Below, piece by piece: positions 1 through 8,420 of a stretch of 48,550 nucleotides of DNA. Origin of the DNA: Methylophilales bacterium 28-44-11. GTDB lineage: Bacteria; Pseudomonadota; Gammaproteobacteria; Burkholderiales; Methylophilaceae. The notes under the pieces were generated by a model. It was not told where the DNA came from, did no database searches, and saw only the letters and a list, made by a program, of their open reading frames with translations. A program made the position numbers and the translations under genes. Every line of letters starts with the position of its first letter. The first letter of the stretch is position 1. The stretch lies in assembly GCA_002281475.1 (NCBI GenBank), contig NCGC01000004.1, positions 1 through 48,550 of the forward strand. Reading direction: 5' to 3'.

Positions 1-569
1 GAGATGTTGGCAAGTTTGATTCTTTGCGTCGGTGCAATAGCAACTTCAGAGACCCTTCCCATTGCACATCTTAAAGTCGTGGCTGAAATTTCTTGAATAA
101 CCAACGCTGTATCGTTTTTGGTACAGCCAAGCGCAGTCGATACTTGCAACGTGGGCGTCGGGTCAGGCACAGATTGAATGTCAACGCTGGCACCACTTTT
201 CATGGTTGAACCATAGTGCACAATCACGCTATCGCTATTTGCACCACCATCAGTTATTACCACTGGTGATAAACCAATCTCTGGCGTAGCACCTAAATTA
301 TCATGGTCAAAAGTGACATTTATAGGGCATCGGAGAGGCGTAATATCTTGATTGAATACAGGTAATCCATAGCCAGCATTTTCAATTTCACGGCGCATGG
401 TATACAGCGCAATTGAGCCATTGGTTTGGGCATCTGCACCTCCGGTGGTGGTTCGTTTTTGTTGCTCAAATTTGCTAAAAACATTGGTAATGACCAATGT
501 AGCTATCAAGCCGATCACTAACCCAAGCATCAACTCAATTAAACTAAACCCACGTTGTGTATGTTTCAT
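1..569 (-). CDS. pilW: PilW-like type IV minor pilin, 3' end outside the window
   Basis: Starts at the ATG at 569 with MKHTQRGFSLIELMLGL: a short basic leader, prepilin peptidase site G|F, Glu at +5, then a hydrophobic helix of about 20 residues. The next part (TMRREIENAGYGLPVFNQ) is typical of PilW, which works with PilV, PilX and FimT to prime type IV pilus assembly in the inner membrane. The frame is open to base 1, so only about 189 residues are seen and the C-terminus is missing. It lies 15 nt after pilV in the same minus-strand operon. PilJ-like pseudopilins are an alternative, but position and the REIENAGYG segment favour PilW. Confidence 0.85.
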   Translation of the reverse strand, partial: MKHTQRGFSLIELMLGLVIGLIATLVITNVFSKFEQQKRTTTGGADAQTNGSIALYTMRREIENAGYGLPVFNQDITPLRCPINVTFDHDNLGATPEIGLSPVVITDGGANSDSVIVHYGSTMKSGASVDIQSVPDPTPTLQVSTALGCTKNDTALVIQEISATTLRCAMGRVSEVAIAPTQRIKLANI

Positions 570-584
570 CGCATTTAATCTTTA

Positions 585-959
585 TTAATTTGCTGCACTG
601 ATATAAGCAGAAGTCACGTACTGATGCGGATCCATCCCTGGCGCTTCCCAAGTCACAGTCACTGTGGCGAATCTTCTCGGGCCAACAGTAACAGTGCGTT
701 TACCGTTAGGGAGAAGTGCAACTGGCGTTTCATTCTCTACATAATCCGCAACATTGGTTGGGTCAGTCCACATACGTCCCAAGCGCTCTTGCGCAATAAA
801 GCTGGCATCAGAGCGATATTTTGCATCTGAACTATTCTTGACCATGGCGCCTTGCAAACCAACTAAAGCTAAAATACCCATGGAGAAAATCAATACGGAT
901 ATCAGGGCTTCGAGCAACACTGACCCAGACTGTTTGTTTTGAGATACGTACTTTTTCAT
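585..959 (-). CDS. pilV: PilV-like type IV pilus minor pilin
   Basis: The product has 124 residues and starts MKKYVSQNKQSGSVLLEALI. The cleavage site reads G|SVLLE, with Ser instead of Phe at +1, which is common in PilV, and Glu at +5. A hydrophobic helix follows and then a small soluble domain. A strong Shine-Dalgarno (GGAGAG, 8 nt before the ATG) fixes the start. It is preceded by fimT and followed by pilW with 9 and 15 nt gaps, so it is co-transcribed with them. The role is that of a minor pilin in the priming complex at the pilus base or tip. Length is at the short end for PilV. Confidence 0.82.
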   Translation of the reverse strand: MKKYVSQNKQSGSVLLEALISVLIFSMGILALVGLQGAMVKNSSDAKYRSDASFIAQERLGRMWTDPTNVADYVENETPVALLPNGKRTVTVGPRRFATVTVTWEAPGMDPHQYVTSAYISAAN

Positions 960-968
960 TGCACTCTC

Positions 969-1529
969 CTAACACTTTCTCGGATCTGTCGGCTCGGTAA
1001 TAGCCGGCTCACACATTCTGACCGTACCACCGCCAGCAGGCAGAAACACCTGGATTTTTCTGACGATTGAAGCACTCATACTAGGATTATCAATATTCAA
1101 CTCTCGCAACTGACCTGCCACAGATGCTTGCGTGCCAAAACTGTTGAATATGACGTTATCGCTGCCTTCACGAGTTACAACGATGCTAGAACTTGAACCT
1201 TCTTTACCAGATTTTTGAGTGATGATTGCTGGGCAGTTTTCTACACCATCTCCATCAATATCCCCTACCACCGTGACACAGCCTACTTCCCATGAGTTGT
1301 CGGCATTGAGCTTAAATCTGACTTGTTGGTTGCGTGTCACAGCTTCGGCTCGCGCTAATTGCAATCCATTTCTAAATGACTCTCCTACGCTTCTAATTTG
1401 TGCGTTACCTATCATGCCCATAAAGCTTGGAAATGCGATAGCACTGACGATTGCGATCACACCCATCACGATAGCTAGCTCTACCATGGTAAATCCACGG
1501 CTTTTAGGATAGGAACATTTGGTTAGCAT
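969..1529 (-). CDS. fimT: FimT/GspH-type pseudopilin
   Basis: Prepilin-like protein of 186 residues with leader MLTKCSYPKSRG|FTMVELAIVMGVIAIVSA: G/F cleavage site, Glu at +5, one hydrophobic helix. The next block (FRNGLQLARAEAVTRNQQVRF) is the GspH/FimT family hallmark (NxLQxARxEAVxRNxxV). FimT proteins are minor pilins that bind DNA in natural transformation in some species. I chose the internal ATG at 1529, not the longer frame from 1556, because it has a ribosome-binding site (AAGGTGG) just upstream and overlaps the pilE-like stop by 7 nt, which suggests translational coupling. Confidence 0.85.
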   Translation of the reverse strand: MLTKCSYPKSRGFTMVELAIVMGVIAIVSAIAFPSFMGMIGNAQIRSVGESFRNGLQLARAEAVTRNQQVRFKLNADNSWEVGCVTVVGDIDGDGVENCPAIITQKSGKEGSSSSIVVTREGSDNVIFNSFGTQASVAGQLRELNIDNPSMSASIVRKIQVFLPAGGGTVRMCEPAITEPTDPRKC

Positions 1530-1990
1530 GACCCACCTTTTTTGGTAATCCAGCAATTAGTGCCGCTAACACCTTGGTATTTAGAAGTTTTTATGTTGTT
1601 TTGATCGATGGTGAATTCGAAGCCATCTAGGTCATGGTTCGTTTTACCAGTCGCGGTAATGGTGTAAGTTGTGGCATCTGCAACGCATACATAATCGAAG
1701 TGCTCTGTAGTGCCCGGAGCAGGTTGACATGGCGCATTTACATAAGTACGAGTATCTTGAAAATATTGCTCAGTTCTAATTCTTAGGTCTGCAAGCGTAG
1801 AGGTCGCCTCTGCTACTTTTCCTTGTTTTACATAATCGGAATATGCTGGTATGCCAATGGTTGCAAGAATTGCGATGATGGCAAATGTCACCATCAGCTC
1901 GATTAAAGTGAATCCCTTTTGTTTAGCCCCAAATTGCACATCTGCATGAGCTGTATAAGAGGCATCTTTTGAAACTGAGATTGTTACCAT
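1523..1990 (-). CDS. pilE: PilE-like type IV pilin
   Basis: Prepilin with FTLIELMVTFAIIAILATIGIPAYSDYVKQGKVAEA, the classic PilE N-terminal helix (Glu+5, PAYxDYV). It is about 155 residues and ends with a Cys pair (NCWITKKGGSC) resembling the pilin disulphide loop. The ATG at 1990 is preceded by GGGGAG at good spacing, but gives a 26-residue leader before G|FTLIE, much longer than the 6-7 residues usual for type IVa pilins. An in-frame GTG would give a 9-residue leader but has no visible ribosome-binding site. It is first of at least four pilin genes; the divergent lptM-lysA transcript starts about 180 bp away. It could be a minor PilE-like pilin and not the main subunit. Confidence 0.8.
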   Translation of the reverse strand: MVTISVSKDASYTAHADVQFGAKQKGFTLIELMVTFAIIAILATIGIPAYSDYVKQGKVAEATSTLADLRIRTEQYFQDTRTYVNAPCQPAPGTTEHFDYVCVADATTYTITATGKTNHDLDGFEFTIDQNNIKTSKYQGVSGTNCWITKKGGSC

Positions 1991-2168
1991 TCTTTTTCTC
2001 CCCAATGACACAAACCTATCTTGCCAAAATCTTAACGACTATGTCTATCAGCATCCGATAATCGGCAAATAAACGGGAATAAACGGTTCTGTTTTTGATA
2101 TTGCCCACCGTTTTTAAACATTAATGATAAAATTCAAACCTGTTCTTAAGTTGATCCAAGCGAAAACT

Positions 2169-2336
2169 ATGCGTAATGTTTATGTCAAATTAGCCAGTTT
2201 GCCCCTGTTATTGATGCTGCTTTCTGCATGCGGCACCAAAGGGCCTTTGTATATTCCTGAGCAACAATATCCGCAAGATACACCGCAGCAAGATACGCCG
2301 CAGCAAGCGCCTGCAGCACCCATACAAAATAATTAA
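2169..2336 (+). CDS. lptM: LptM (YifL) lipoprotein, LPS translocon maturation factor
   Basis: A 55-residue lipoprotein: basic start (MRNVYVKLA), hydrophobic core, lipobox LLSAC, then CGTKGPLYIPEQQ, which matches the LptM/YifL signature CGxKGPLYxP. In E. coli LptM helps LptD fold with LptE in the outer membrane. The C-terminal tail is a Gln/Pro/Ala-rich linker with the unit PQQDT repeated. A longer in-frame start at 2124 exists, but the signal peptide is well formed from 2169. It lies directly before lysA, a common order in betaproteobacteria. Confidence 0.85.
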   Translation: MRNVYVKLASLPLLLMLLSACGTKGPLYIPEQQYPQDTPQQDTPQQAPAAPIQNN

Positions 2337-2359
2337 TTAATTGATTGAAAACTACTGAC

Positions 2360-3628
2360 GTGAACGCATTTACCTTAAAAAATGGCGCTTTATTTGCCGA
2401 AAACGTGCCTCTCAGCACCATTGCTGACACTTACCACACACCTTGTTATGTCTATTCTAAAGCTGCATTAATCGATGCATTTCAACAATTTCAACTAGGC
2501 TTGTTGGGCACAAACCATTTGATTTGTTTTGCGGTAAAAGCCAATCCCAGTCTGGCAATCCTTAATTTGTTTGCTTCATTGGGCGCTGGTTTCGATATTG
2601 TGTCTGGCGGAGAGTTGGCGCGCGTCCTGGCAGCTGGGGGTAATCCACAAAAAATAGTATTTTCTGGTGTGGGTAAGAGTCACGAAGAAATGCGGGCAGC
2701 GCTAAACGCTGGCATTTTGTGCTTTAACGTTGAATCCGAAAATGAGTTGCACCGTTTAAATAGCGTGGCCGCTGAGATGGGCAAAATTGCACCGATATCA
2801 TTACGGGTGAACCCGAATGTGGATGCAAAAACGCACCCCTATATTTCAACCGGGCTTAAAAATAATAAATTTGGAGTGGCGTTTGAGAGCGCAGCGCAAC
2901 TATACGAGCAAGCAGCCGCTATGCCGAATATTGCTGTGCATGGTGTGGACTGCCATATTGGCTCACAGATTACTGAGTTATCGCCCTTTTTGGATGCTCT
3001 TGACCGCGTATTGAGCTTGGTCGATCACTTAGAAACAAAAGGCATCTCTATTGCGCATATTGATGTGGGTGGTGGTATTGGCATTACCTATGCCGATGAG
3101 ACGCCTCCAGCGTTTGCCGAATATGCCAAAGCGATCATGCAAAAATTGGTAGGTCGCAATGTCAAGGTGATGTTTGAACCAGGACGTGCACTGGTAGGCA
3201 ATGCGGGTGTAATGCTGACCAAAGTGGAATACTTGAAAATGGGCAATTTGGATGACGCCGATAAGCCAAAGCACTTTGCCATTGTGGATGCCGCCATGAA
3301 CGACTTAATGCGCCCAGCTTTGTACGATGCTTATCATGAGATTGTGGCTGTAGAGCCTCGTGATGGAGAAGCACACACTTATGAAGTGGTGGGACCCGTA
3401 TGTGAGAGCGGCGATTTTCTTGGTCATGACCGCTTACTGAATATCCAGGAAGGCGATTTACTAGCTGTGAAATCTGCAGGTGCGTATGGCATGAGCATGG
3501 CCAGCAATTACAACACGCGCGCGCGCGCCGCTGAGATTATGGTGGATGGTGACCAACACTATGTGATACGTGCCCGCGAAAAAATAGAAGATTTATTTGC
3601 TTTAGAAATCGTCCCTTCACCTCGTTAG
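2360..3628 (+). CDS. lysA: Diaminopimelate decarboxylase
   Basis: Makes L-lysine from meso-diaminopimelate, the last step of lysine synthesis; PLP-dependent, cytosolic. The sequence shows the alanine-racemase-like barrel with FAVKANPSLAIL (PLP lysine), LGAGFDIVSGGELARVLAAG, HIGSQI, DVGGGIG, EPGRALVGNAG, and the C-terminal CESGDFLGHDR and AGAYGMSMASNYN. About 422 residues, normal for the family. The start is uncertain: the GTG at 2360 gives MNAFTLKNGALF, which aligns with the family start, while an in-frame TTG at 2345 adds five residues; neither has a clear ribosome-binding site. It follows lptM by 23 nt and is probably co-transcribed and translationally coupled. Confidence 0.96.
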   Translation: MNAFTLKNGALFAENVPLSTIADTYHTPCYVYSKAALIDAFQQFQLGLLGTNHLICFAVKANPSLAILNLFASLGAGFDIVSGGELARVLAAGGNPQKIVFSGVGKSHEEMRAALNAGILCFNVESENELHRLNSVAAEMGKIAPISLRVNPNVDAKTHPYISTGLKNNKFGVAFESAAQLYEQAAAMPNIAVHGVDCHIGSQITELSPFLDALDRVLSLVDHLETKGISIAHIDVGGGIGITYADETPPAFAEYAKAIMQKLVGRNVKVMFEPGRALVGNAGVMLTKVEYLKMGNLDDADKPKHFAIVDAAMNDLMRPALYDAYHEIVAVEPRDGEAHTYEVVGPVCESGDFLGHDRLLNIQEGDLLAVKSAGAYGMSMASNYNTRARAAEIMVDGDQHYVIRAREKIEDLFALEIVPSPR

Positions 3629-3730
3629 GGTTGAACAAATAATCACATAGGCGTAGATTAACGGTAAGCAATTGATCGCTTAATACAACAACAAGTCATT
3701 CACAATGTTTATCTACAAGGGAGATATGAT

Positions 3731-3892
3731 ATGCGTAATGGGTTATTTGCAGTATTTGCTTTAATGGCTGTATTGATGGTGGGATGTGCGTCACAACAAA
3801 CAACAGCCAGTTCAGGTGGAATGTTACCGGACATTGCGCCTTATGATGATGCGCCTTACGATGCTTTGCCAGACATGGTTGCAGCGGAATAA
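3731..3892 (+). CDS. Small acidic lipoprotein of unknown function
   Basis: A 53-residue open frame starting ATG at 3731 behind AAGGGAG. The first 18 residues (MRNGLFAVFALMAVLMVG) are a lipoprotein signal peptide ending at Cys19. The mature part is about 35 residues: a Ser/Thr/Gln spacer, then an acidic stretch with a short tandem echo (APYDDAPYDALPD). It is followed 16 nt later by a clear terminator, so it is a real transcription end. I do not recognise the family. By length and lipobox it resembles small lipoproteins such as Lpp or entericidin, but shares no motif with them beyond the signal. Confidence 0.7.
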   Translation: MRNGLFAVFALMAVLMVGCASQQTTASSGGMLPDIAPYDDAPYDALPDMVAAE

Positions 3893-3907
3893 TTGGCATA
3901 AGTAAAA

Positions 3908-3934
3908 AAAAGCGAGGTCATGACCTCGCTTTTA
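3908..3934. terminator. Bidirectional intrinsic terminator
   Basis: A perfect 20-base inverted repeat, AGCGAGGTCA followed by its complement, flanked by an A-run on the left and a T-run on the right. It therefore works on both strands, between the small lipoprotein gene (plus) and purU (minus), which converge here. Confidence 0.88.
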
Positions 3935-3957
3935 TTATTGAATGTTATCAAACAGTA

Positions 3958-4812
3958 TTAATCAAAAATCACCGTTTTGTTTGCGTACAGCAAAATACGG
4001 TTTTCAATATGCCAACGCACCGCTTTAGATAACACCACACGCTCCAAATCACGCCCTTTTTGAATTAAATCCTCCACTTGGTCGCGATGCGAAATACGAT
4101 CGATGTCTTGCTCAATAATCGGTCCTTCATCCAACACTTCTGTCACGTAATGGCTAGTGGCACCAATCAGTTTAACCCCACGCTCAAACGCGCGATGATA
4201 CGGCCGCGCTCCAATAAAAGCTGGTAAGAAAGAATGGTGAATGTTGATGATTTTTTGCGGATAACGCGCCACAAAATCGGGAGACAAGATTTGCATGTAG
4301 CGCGCCAACACAATCAAATCAATGTCGTATTGCGCAAACAATTTAAATTGCGTCGCCTCGACCTCAGCCTTGGTTTCTTTGGTGACGGGTAAGTAATGGA
4401 AATCAATACCATAAAACTTCACCAATGATTCGGTATCGCGATGGTTACTAATCACTAACGGGATTTCGCACGCTAACTCACCACTTTTATGACGGTGCAA
4501 CAAATCAGCCAAGCAATGATCATATTGCGATACCATGATCGCGACACGTGTTTTATGCTGCGACAATTTAAGCTGCCACTCCATATTAAAGCGAGTAGCA
4601 ATTGGTGATAATGCAGCACTAAACGAAGCCTCATCTACATCGAAATTGGCAAAATCCCATTCAACACGCATTAAAAACAGATTATTTTCTGCATCTTGGT
4701 GCTGGTCTGCGTGTAAAATATTCGCGTTGTGCTGATATAAAAAGTCAGCAATTGCCGCCACGATGCCTTTTGCATCAGGGCAAGTAATCAGTAGTGTAGC
4801 GGTGTTTTTCAT
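3958..4812 (-). CDS. purU: Formyltetrahydrofolate deformylase
   Basis: Hydrolyses 10-formyl-THF to formate and THF, balancing one-carbon pools. The 284 residues show an N-terminal ACT-like domain (ITCPDAKGIVAAIADFLYQHNANILHADQH, residues 9-38) and a C-terminal formyltransferase fold with Asn190, His192 (INIHHSFLPAF) and Asp228 (VLDEGPII), the known catalytic set. Length is standard. It stands alone on the minus strand, divergent from ispH. In a methylotroph it could feed formate from assimilated C1 units to formate dehydrogenase; that link is inference. Confidence 0.95.
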   Translation of the reverse strand: MKNTATLLITCPDAKGIVAAIADFLYQHNANILHADQHQDAENNLFLMRVEWDFANFDVDEASFSAALSPIATRFNMEWQLKLSQHKTRVAIMVSQYDHCLADLLHRHKSGELACEIPLVISNHRDTESLVKFYGIDFHYLPVTKETKAEVEATQFKLFAQYDIDLIVLARYMQILSPDFVARYPQKIINIHHSFLPAFIGARPYHRAFERGVKLIGATSHYVTEVLDEGPIIEQDIDRISHRDQVEDLIQKGRDLERVVLSKAVRWHIENRILLYANKTVIFD

Positions 4813-4894
4813 AGCAGTCGTGCATGCCAGTATTTAAGTGGTGTGATTATAACCGATGCAACCCCACACTGAGCATATATGAGAGTGAACAAGC

Positions 4895-5905
4895 ATGAGC
4901 CAACCCGATCAACCATTAGAAGCGAATAAAGTGCTTCCCGATATTGTATTAGCCAACCCACGTGGATTTTGTGCTGGTGTGGACCGTGCCATTATTATCG
5001 TGGAACAAGCCTTAGAAAAATTTGGTGCGCCTATCTACGTGCGCAATGAGGTGGTACATAACAAGTTTGTGGTCAATGAATTACGCGAAAAGGGTGCCAT
5101 TTTCGTCGATGACCTAGATAAAATACCTGCGGGTAGCACTGTGATATTCAGTGCACATGGTGTGTCTAAAGCCGTGCGTGCCGAAGCTGACGCGCGCGGA
5201 TTAACAGCCTTTGACGCCACTTGTCCTTTGGTCACGAAAGTACACATCGAAGTTGCTAAAATGCGCAAAGAAGGCCTTGGCATTATCATGATTGGGCATA
5301 AAGGTCACCCAGAAGTTGAGGGTACGATGGGCCAAGTGGAAGGTGACCCTAGCGAGCAAGGCATGTATCTGGTCGAAACGCCTGAAGATGTGGCATCACT
5401 TAAAGTTAACAATGAAGATCAGCTGGCTTTTGTAACACAAACAACGCTGTCAATGGATGACGCAGCAGAGGTGATTCAAGCCTTACGCGCGAGATTTCCT
5501 CTAATTCAAGGGCCTAAGAGTGATGACATTTGCTACGCAACGCAGAACCGTCAAGACGCCGTTAAAATCATGGCGAAAGACTGTGATTTAGTGATTATAG
5601 TTGGCTCGCCTAACAGCTCGAATTCTAATCGGTTAAGAGAAGTCGCGCAAAATCAAGGCGTTGAGGCCTATATGGTAGACAACGCGAGCTATTTGAAACC
5701 AGAGTGGTTAATTGGAAAACAAAAAATTGGCGTGTCCGCTGGCGCATCGGCACCCGAAATTTTAGTGAAAGAAGTAATCGCGCAGTTGCAACAATTTGGC
5801 GCAAAACAAGTCACAGAGTTGCAAGGCGTAATTGAAAGTGTTGTGTTTCAGTTACCTAAAAATTTAGTCAACGCCCCAACAAAGAAAATACCAAATAAAT
5901 ACTAA
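4895..5905 (+). CDS. ispH: 4-hydroxy-3-methylbut-2-enyl diphosphate reductase (IspH/LytB)
   Basis: Last enzyme of the MEP isoprenoid pathway; reduces HMBPP to IPP and DMAPP with a 4Fe-4S cluster. The three cluster cysteines are Cys26 ([12 protein letters not shown]), Cys110 ([11 protein letters not shown]) and Cys213 ([11 protein letters not shown]). The proton-relay Glu is in GHPEVEGT (Glu140). 336 residues, slightly longer than usual because of about 15 polar residues before the first strand. Followed 15 nt later by nudB, so likely one transcript. Confidence 0.97.
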   Translation: MSQPDQPLEANKVLPDIVLANPRGFCAGVDRAIIIVEQALEKFGAPIYVRNEVVHNKFVVNELREKGAIFVDDLDKIPAGSTVIFSAHGVSKAVRAEADARGLTAFDATCPLVTKVHIEVAKMRKEGLGIIMIGHKGHPEVEGTMGQVEGDPSEQGMYLVETPEDVASLKVNNEDQLAFVTQTTLSMDDAAEVIQALRARFPLIQGPKSDDICYATQNRQDAVKIMAKDCDLVIIVGSPNSSNSNRLREVAQNQGVEAYMVDNASYLKPEWLIGKQKIGVSAGASAPEILVKEVIAQLQQFGAKQVTELQGVIESVVFQLPKNLVNAPTKKIPNKY

Positions 5906-5920
5906 ATATATTGATGTTGC

Positions 5921-6367
5921 ATGCATAAAATACCTGTATCAGCACTAGTCTTGATTCATACCGCAGATTTACAAGTGATGATCATGGAGCGCGCCGATAA
6001 GTCAGGCTATTGGCAATCGGTGACGGGTAGCATCGAGGTTGGCGAAACGCCATATCAAGCTGCCATCCGCGAAGTGAAAGAAGAAACTGGTTTAGATGCG
6101 TTGCAGTTTGATTTTCAAGATTGGCATGCCAGTAATGTGTATGAAATCTATCCGCATTGGCGCCACCGTTACGCACCTGGCGTGATGGAAAATACTGAGC
6201 ATTTATTTGGTTTAATGTTACCCGCGCCTGTGCCTGTCACTTTAGCGCCAGAAGAGCATGTGCAGTATCAATGGGTGGATTGGCGTGAGGCTGCAGCACG
6301 TGTATTTTCATGGACCAATGTGGACGCGCTCAAGCGTTTAGGTGAGAAACATGGCCTTTATTTATAG
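5921..6367 (+). CDS. nudB: NudB-type Nudix hydrolase (dihydroneopterin triphosphate diphosphatase)
   Basis: The 148 residues contain an intact Nudix box at 36-58 (GX5EX7REVXEEXG: G-SIEVG-E-TPYQAAI-REVKEETGL). The remainder (HWRHRYAPGVMENTEHLFGL, PEEHVQYQWVDW) matches NudB, which removes pyrophosphate from dihydroneopterin triphosphate in folate synthesis and also acts on dATP. It lies directly downstream of ispH. No strong ribosome-binding site is visible before the ATG at 5921. Assignment to NudB over other Nudix families is good but based on pattern alone. Confidence 0.88.
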   Translation: MHKIPVSALVLIHTADLQVMIMERADKSGYWQSVTGSIEVGETPYQAAIREVKEETGLDALQFDFQDWHASNVYEIYPHWRHRYAPGVMENTEHLFGLMLPAPVPVTLAPEEHVQYQWVDWREAAARVFSWTNVDALKRLGEKHGLYL

Positions 6368-6537
6368 TGTCTTGTTAATAGTGAGTTGTTAAGCATATGA
6401 GTACTTTAAGCTGTCTAGTCACTGCGCAGCATAGAGCAACACGCTTCAATTAAACATTTCAATTTAAGCCATGGTTATTTAAGCAAGCCCATCCATAAAG
6501 TTGTAAAATACTTTCCAAAGATTCTTATTTAGACTAT

Positions 6538-7635
6538 ATGCAAACTGCCACCATCAAATTTGAAAAGTTTCAATCAGCCAAAGATGACGACTGCCAAGCC
6601 AGAATATTGGCTGCCCGTGCCAAGCTTGGTAAGCGCCTGGTGATTTTAGGACATCACTATCAACATGAGAGCGTCTATCGCCATGCTGATTTCACTGGTG
6701 ATTCACTCAAGCTTTCTAAATACTGCGAGAGCTTAGATGCGGAGTTTATTGTTTTTTTAGGTGTGCATTTTATGGCAGAGGTAGCGGACATACTTAGCCG
6801 CCCAGAACAAATTGTGATTTTGCCTGACTTAGCAGCAGGTTGTTCTATGGCCGACATGGCCAATCTGGCTAAGGTCGAACGTAGCTATCGCGAGCTGAAC
6901 AAAGTGCTCCATTTCGATGAAGAAATCACACCGATTACTTACATTAACTCCGCAGCTGATTTAAAAGCTTTTTGTGGTGAACATGGCGGCATTGTTTGCA
7001 CCAGCACCAATGCACCCAAAATTTTGGAGTGGGGCTTTAAGCAACATGAAAAAGTGTTGTTTTTCCCCGACCAAAACTTGGGACGGTGGAGCGGTCACAA
7101 AATGGGCATCCCATTAGAACAAATGCCGGTGTGGGACCCAGACCAGCCATTAGGTGGTTTAACAGTCGAACAAATCAAGAATGCCAAAATTTTACTGTGG
7201 AAAGGGCATTGTGCGGTGCATCAAATGTTCCGCCCACAAAATATTGAGCATTTTAAAAAATTACATCCTGATGGTTTTGTGATTTCACATCCGGAGGCGC
7301 CATTTGAAGTCTGTTTGAATTCTGATTACGTAGGTTCTACCGAATACATTTTGCGTACAGTCTCAGAAGCACCGCCCAACACCAAATGGTTAGTGGGTAC
7401 CGAACTTAACTTAGTGACGCGCTTGGCTGAACAAATGAAACCGCAAGGTAAACATGTACAGTTTATGAGCCATGTGGTGTGTGAATGCTCGACCATGGCA
7501 CGCATTGACCCACAGCATTTGGCTTGGTGTTTGGAAAATTTGGTGGAAGGCAATATTGTGAATCAAATCGTCGTACCTAAACATGAGGCCGAGCTGGCGA
7601 AATTGACCTTAGATCGCATGCTACAAGCTTCATAG
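6538..7635 (+). CDS. nadA: Quinolinate synthase
   Basis: Condenses iminoaspartate with dihydroxyacetone phosphate to give quinolinate in NAD synthesis; 4Fe-4S enzyme. Cluster ligands appear as Cys102 (AAGCSMADM), Cys225 (KGHCAVHQMF) and Cys317 (ECSTMARI). Other family blocks include GHHYQHESVYRHADFTGDS and FFPDQNLGRW. 365 residues, typical of the longer proteobacterial form. The ATG at 6538 lies about 30 nt after a TAAAAT box (6504-6509) that may be its -10 element. The HIT-protein gene follows after one base. Confidence 0.96.
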   Translation: MQTATIKFEKFQSAKDDDCQARILAARAKLGKRLVILGHHYQHESVYRHADFTGDSLKLSKYCESLDAEFIVFLGVHFMAEVADILSRPEQIVILPDLAAGCSMADMANLAKVERSYRELNKVLHFDEEITPITYINSAADLKAFCGEHGGIVCTSTNAPKILEWGFKQHEKVLFFPDQNLGRWSGHKMGIPLEQMPVWDPDQPLGGLTVEQIKNAKILLWKGHCAVHQMFRPQNIEHFKKLHPDGFVISHPEAPFEVCLNSDYVGSTEYILRTVSEAPPNTKWLVGTELNLVTRLAEQMKPQGKHVQFMSHVVCECSTMARIDPQHLAWCLENLVEGNIVNQIVVPKHEAELAKLTLDRMLQAS

Positions 7636-7636
7636 C

Positions 7637-8068
7637 ATGCACGTGTGCCCACTTTGCAAACCTAGCTCGCATACCCTATTGTGGCAAGATGATTTTTGTC
7701 GCGTGGTGTTGCTAAACGATGCAGATTATCCTGCTTACTGCCGTGTAGAACTGATTGCACATGTCAAAGAAATGACGGATTTAACACCAGCAGACAGAGC
7801 ACGTACAATGAAAGTGGTGTTTGGCGTAGAGACTGCAGTGCGGGAAGTAATCCAGCCAGATAAAATCAATTTGGCAAGTCTAGGGAATAAAACACCGCAT
7901 ATGCACTGGCATGTGATTCCACGCTTTGAAAATGACAAGCATTTTCCGAATAGCCATTGGGGCGAGGTCATGCATCAAACGCAGTCAGCGCAATTATCGC
8001 CAATACAAATAGAAACACTGGCTGAAAAAATTAAAGCACATGTGACATGTGCTTTATCTTATACCTAA
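7637..8068 (+). CDS. HIT-family nucleotide hydrolase
   Basis: The 143 residues carry the histidine triad as HMHWHV (His88, His90, His92), the catalytic signature of HIT hydrolases or transferases acting on nucleotide phosphoramidates and dinucleoside polyphosphates. The N-terminus has CPLC (Cys4, Cys7), a possible metal-binding knuckle seen in many HIT proteins. It begins one base after the nadA stop, so the two are coupled. Substrate cannot be told from sequence. Confidence 0.9.
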   Translation: MHVCPLCKPSSHTLLWQDDFCRVVLLNDADYPAYCRVELIAHVKEMTDLTPADRARTMKVVFGVETAVREVIQPDKINLASLGNKTPHMHWHVIPRFENDKHFPNSHWGEVMHQTQSAQLSPIQIETLAEKIKAHVTCALSYT

Positions 8069-8078
8069 GTCTACCAAA

Positions 8079-8393
8079 CTAATCTACTAACAATCGTTTC
8101 ACCACTTTGCCATTCACTAAATGGCTTTCAATAATTTCATCGATGTCTTCGTTATCAATAAAGGTGTACCACACTGCCTCTGGGTAAACCACCATTACAG
8201 GTCCTAAACCACAGCGATCAAGACAACCCGCGCGGTTAATACGAGTGCTACCTTCACCATTTAAACCAAGCTTTTTAACACGCGACTTCATGTAATCAAA
8301 GGCAGCTTCTGCGCCTTTGTTCATGCAACAGTCTTCGCCTTTGTCGCGCTGATTTAAACAAAAAAATACGTGATGCTTAAAATGATTGGTCAT
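8079..8393 (-). CDS. Thioredoxin-like [2Fe-2S] ferredoxin
   Basis: A 104-residue protein with cysteines at Cys12 (FFCLNQR), Cys22-Cys23 (GEDCCMNKG) and Cys57/Cys61 (RAGCLDRCGLGP). Together with VMVVYPEAVWY this matches the shethna-type / NuoE-like thioredoxin-fold ferredoxins ((2Fe-2S) ferredoxin domain). Its electron partner is unknown. It lies downstream of tonB with a repeat-rich 136-bp spacer between them. The ATG at 8393 has only a weak ribosome-binding site (TAGGTAAAAAATG). Confidence 0.88.
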   Translation of the reverse strand: MTNHFKHHVFFCLNQRDKGEDCCMNKGAEAAFDYMKSRVKKLGLNGEGSTRINRAGCLDRCGLGPVMVVYPEAVWYTFIDNEDIDEIIESHLVNGKVVKRLLVD

Positions 8394-8420
8394 TTTTTAC
8401 CTAATTATTCAATTAACTGA

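Noticed and set aside
2012..2060. Possible sigma-54 promoter (TTGGCAAGATAGGTTTG) before the pilE-like gene
   Set aside because: The GG is not followed by GC after 10 nt, so the -12 element is missing.
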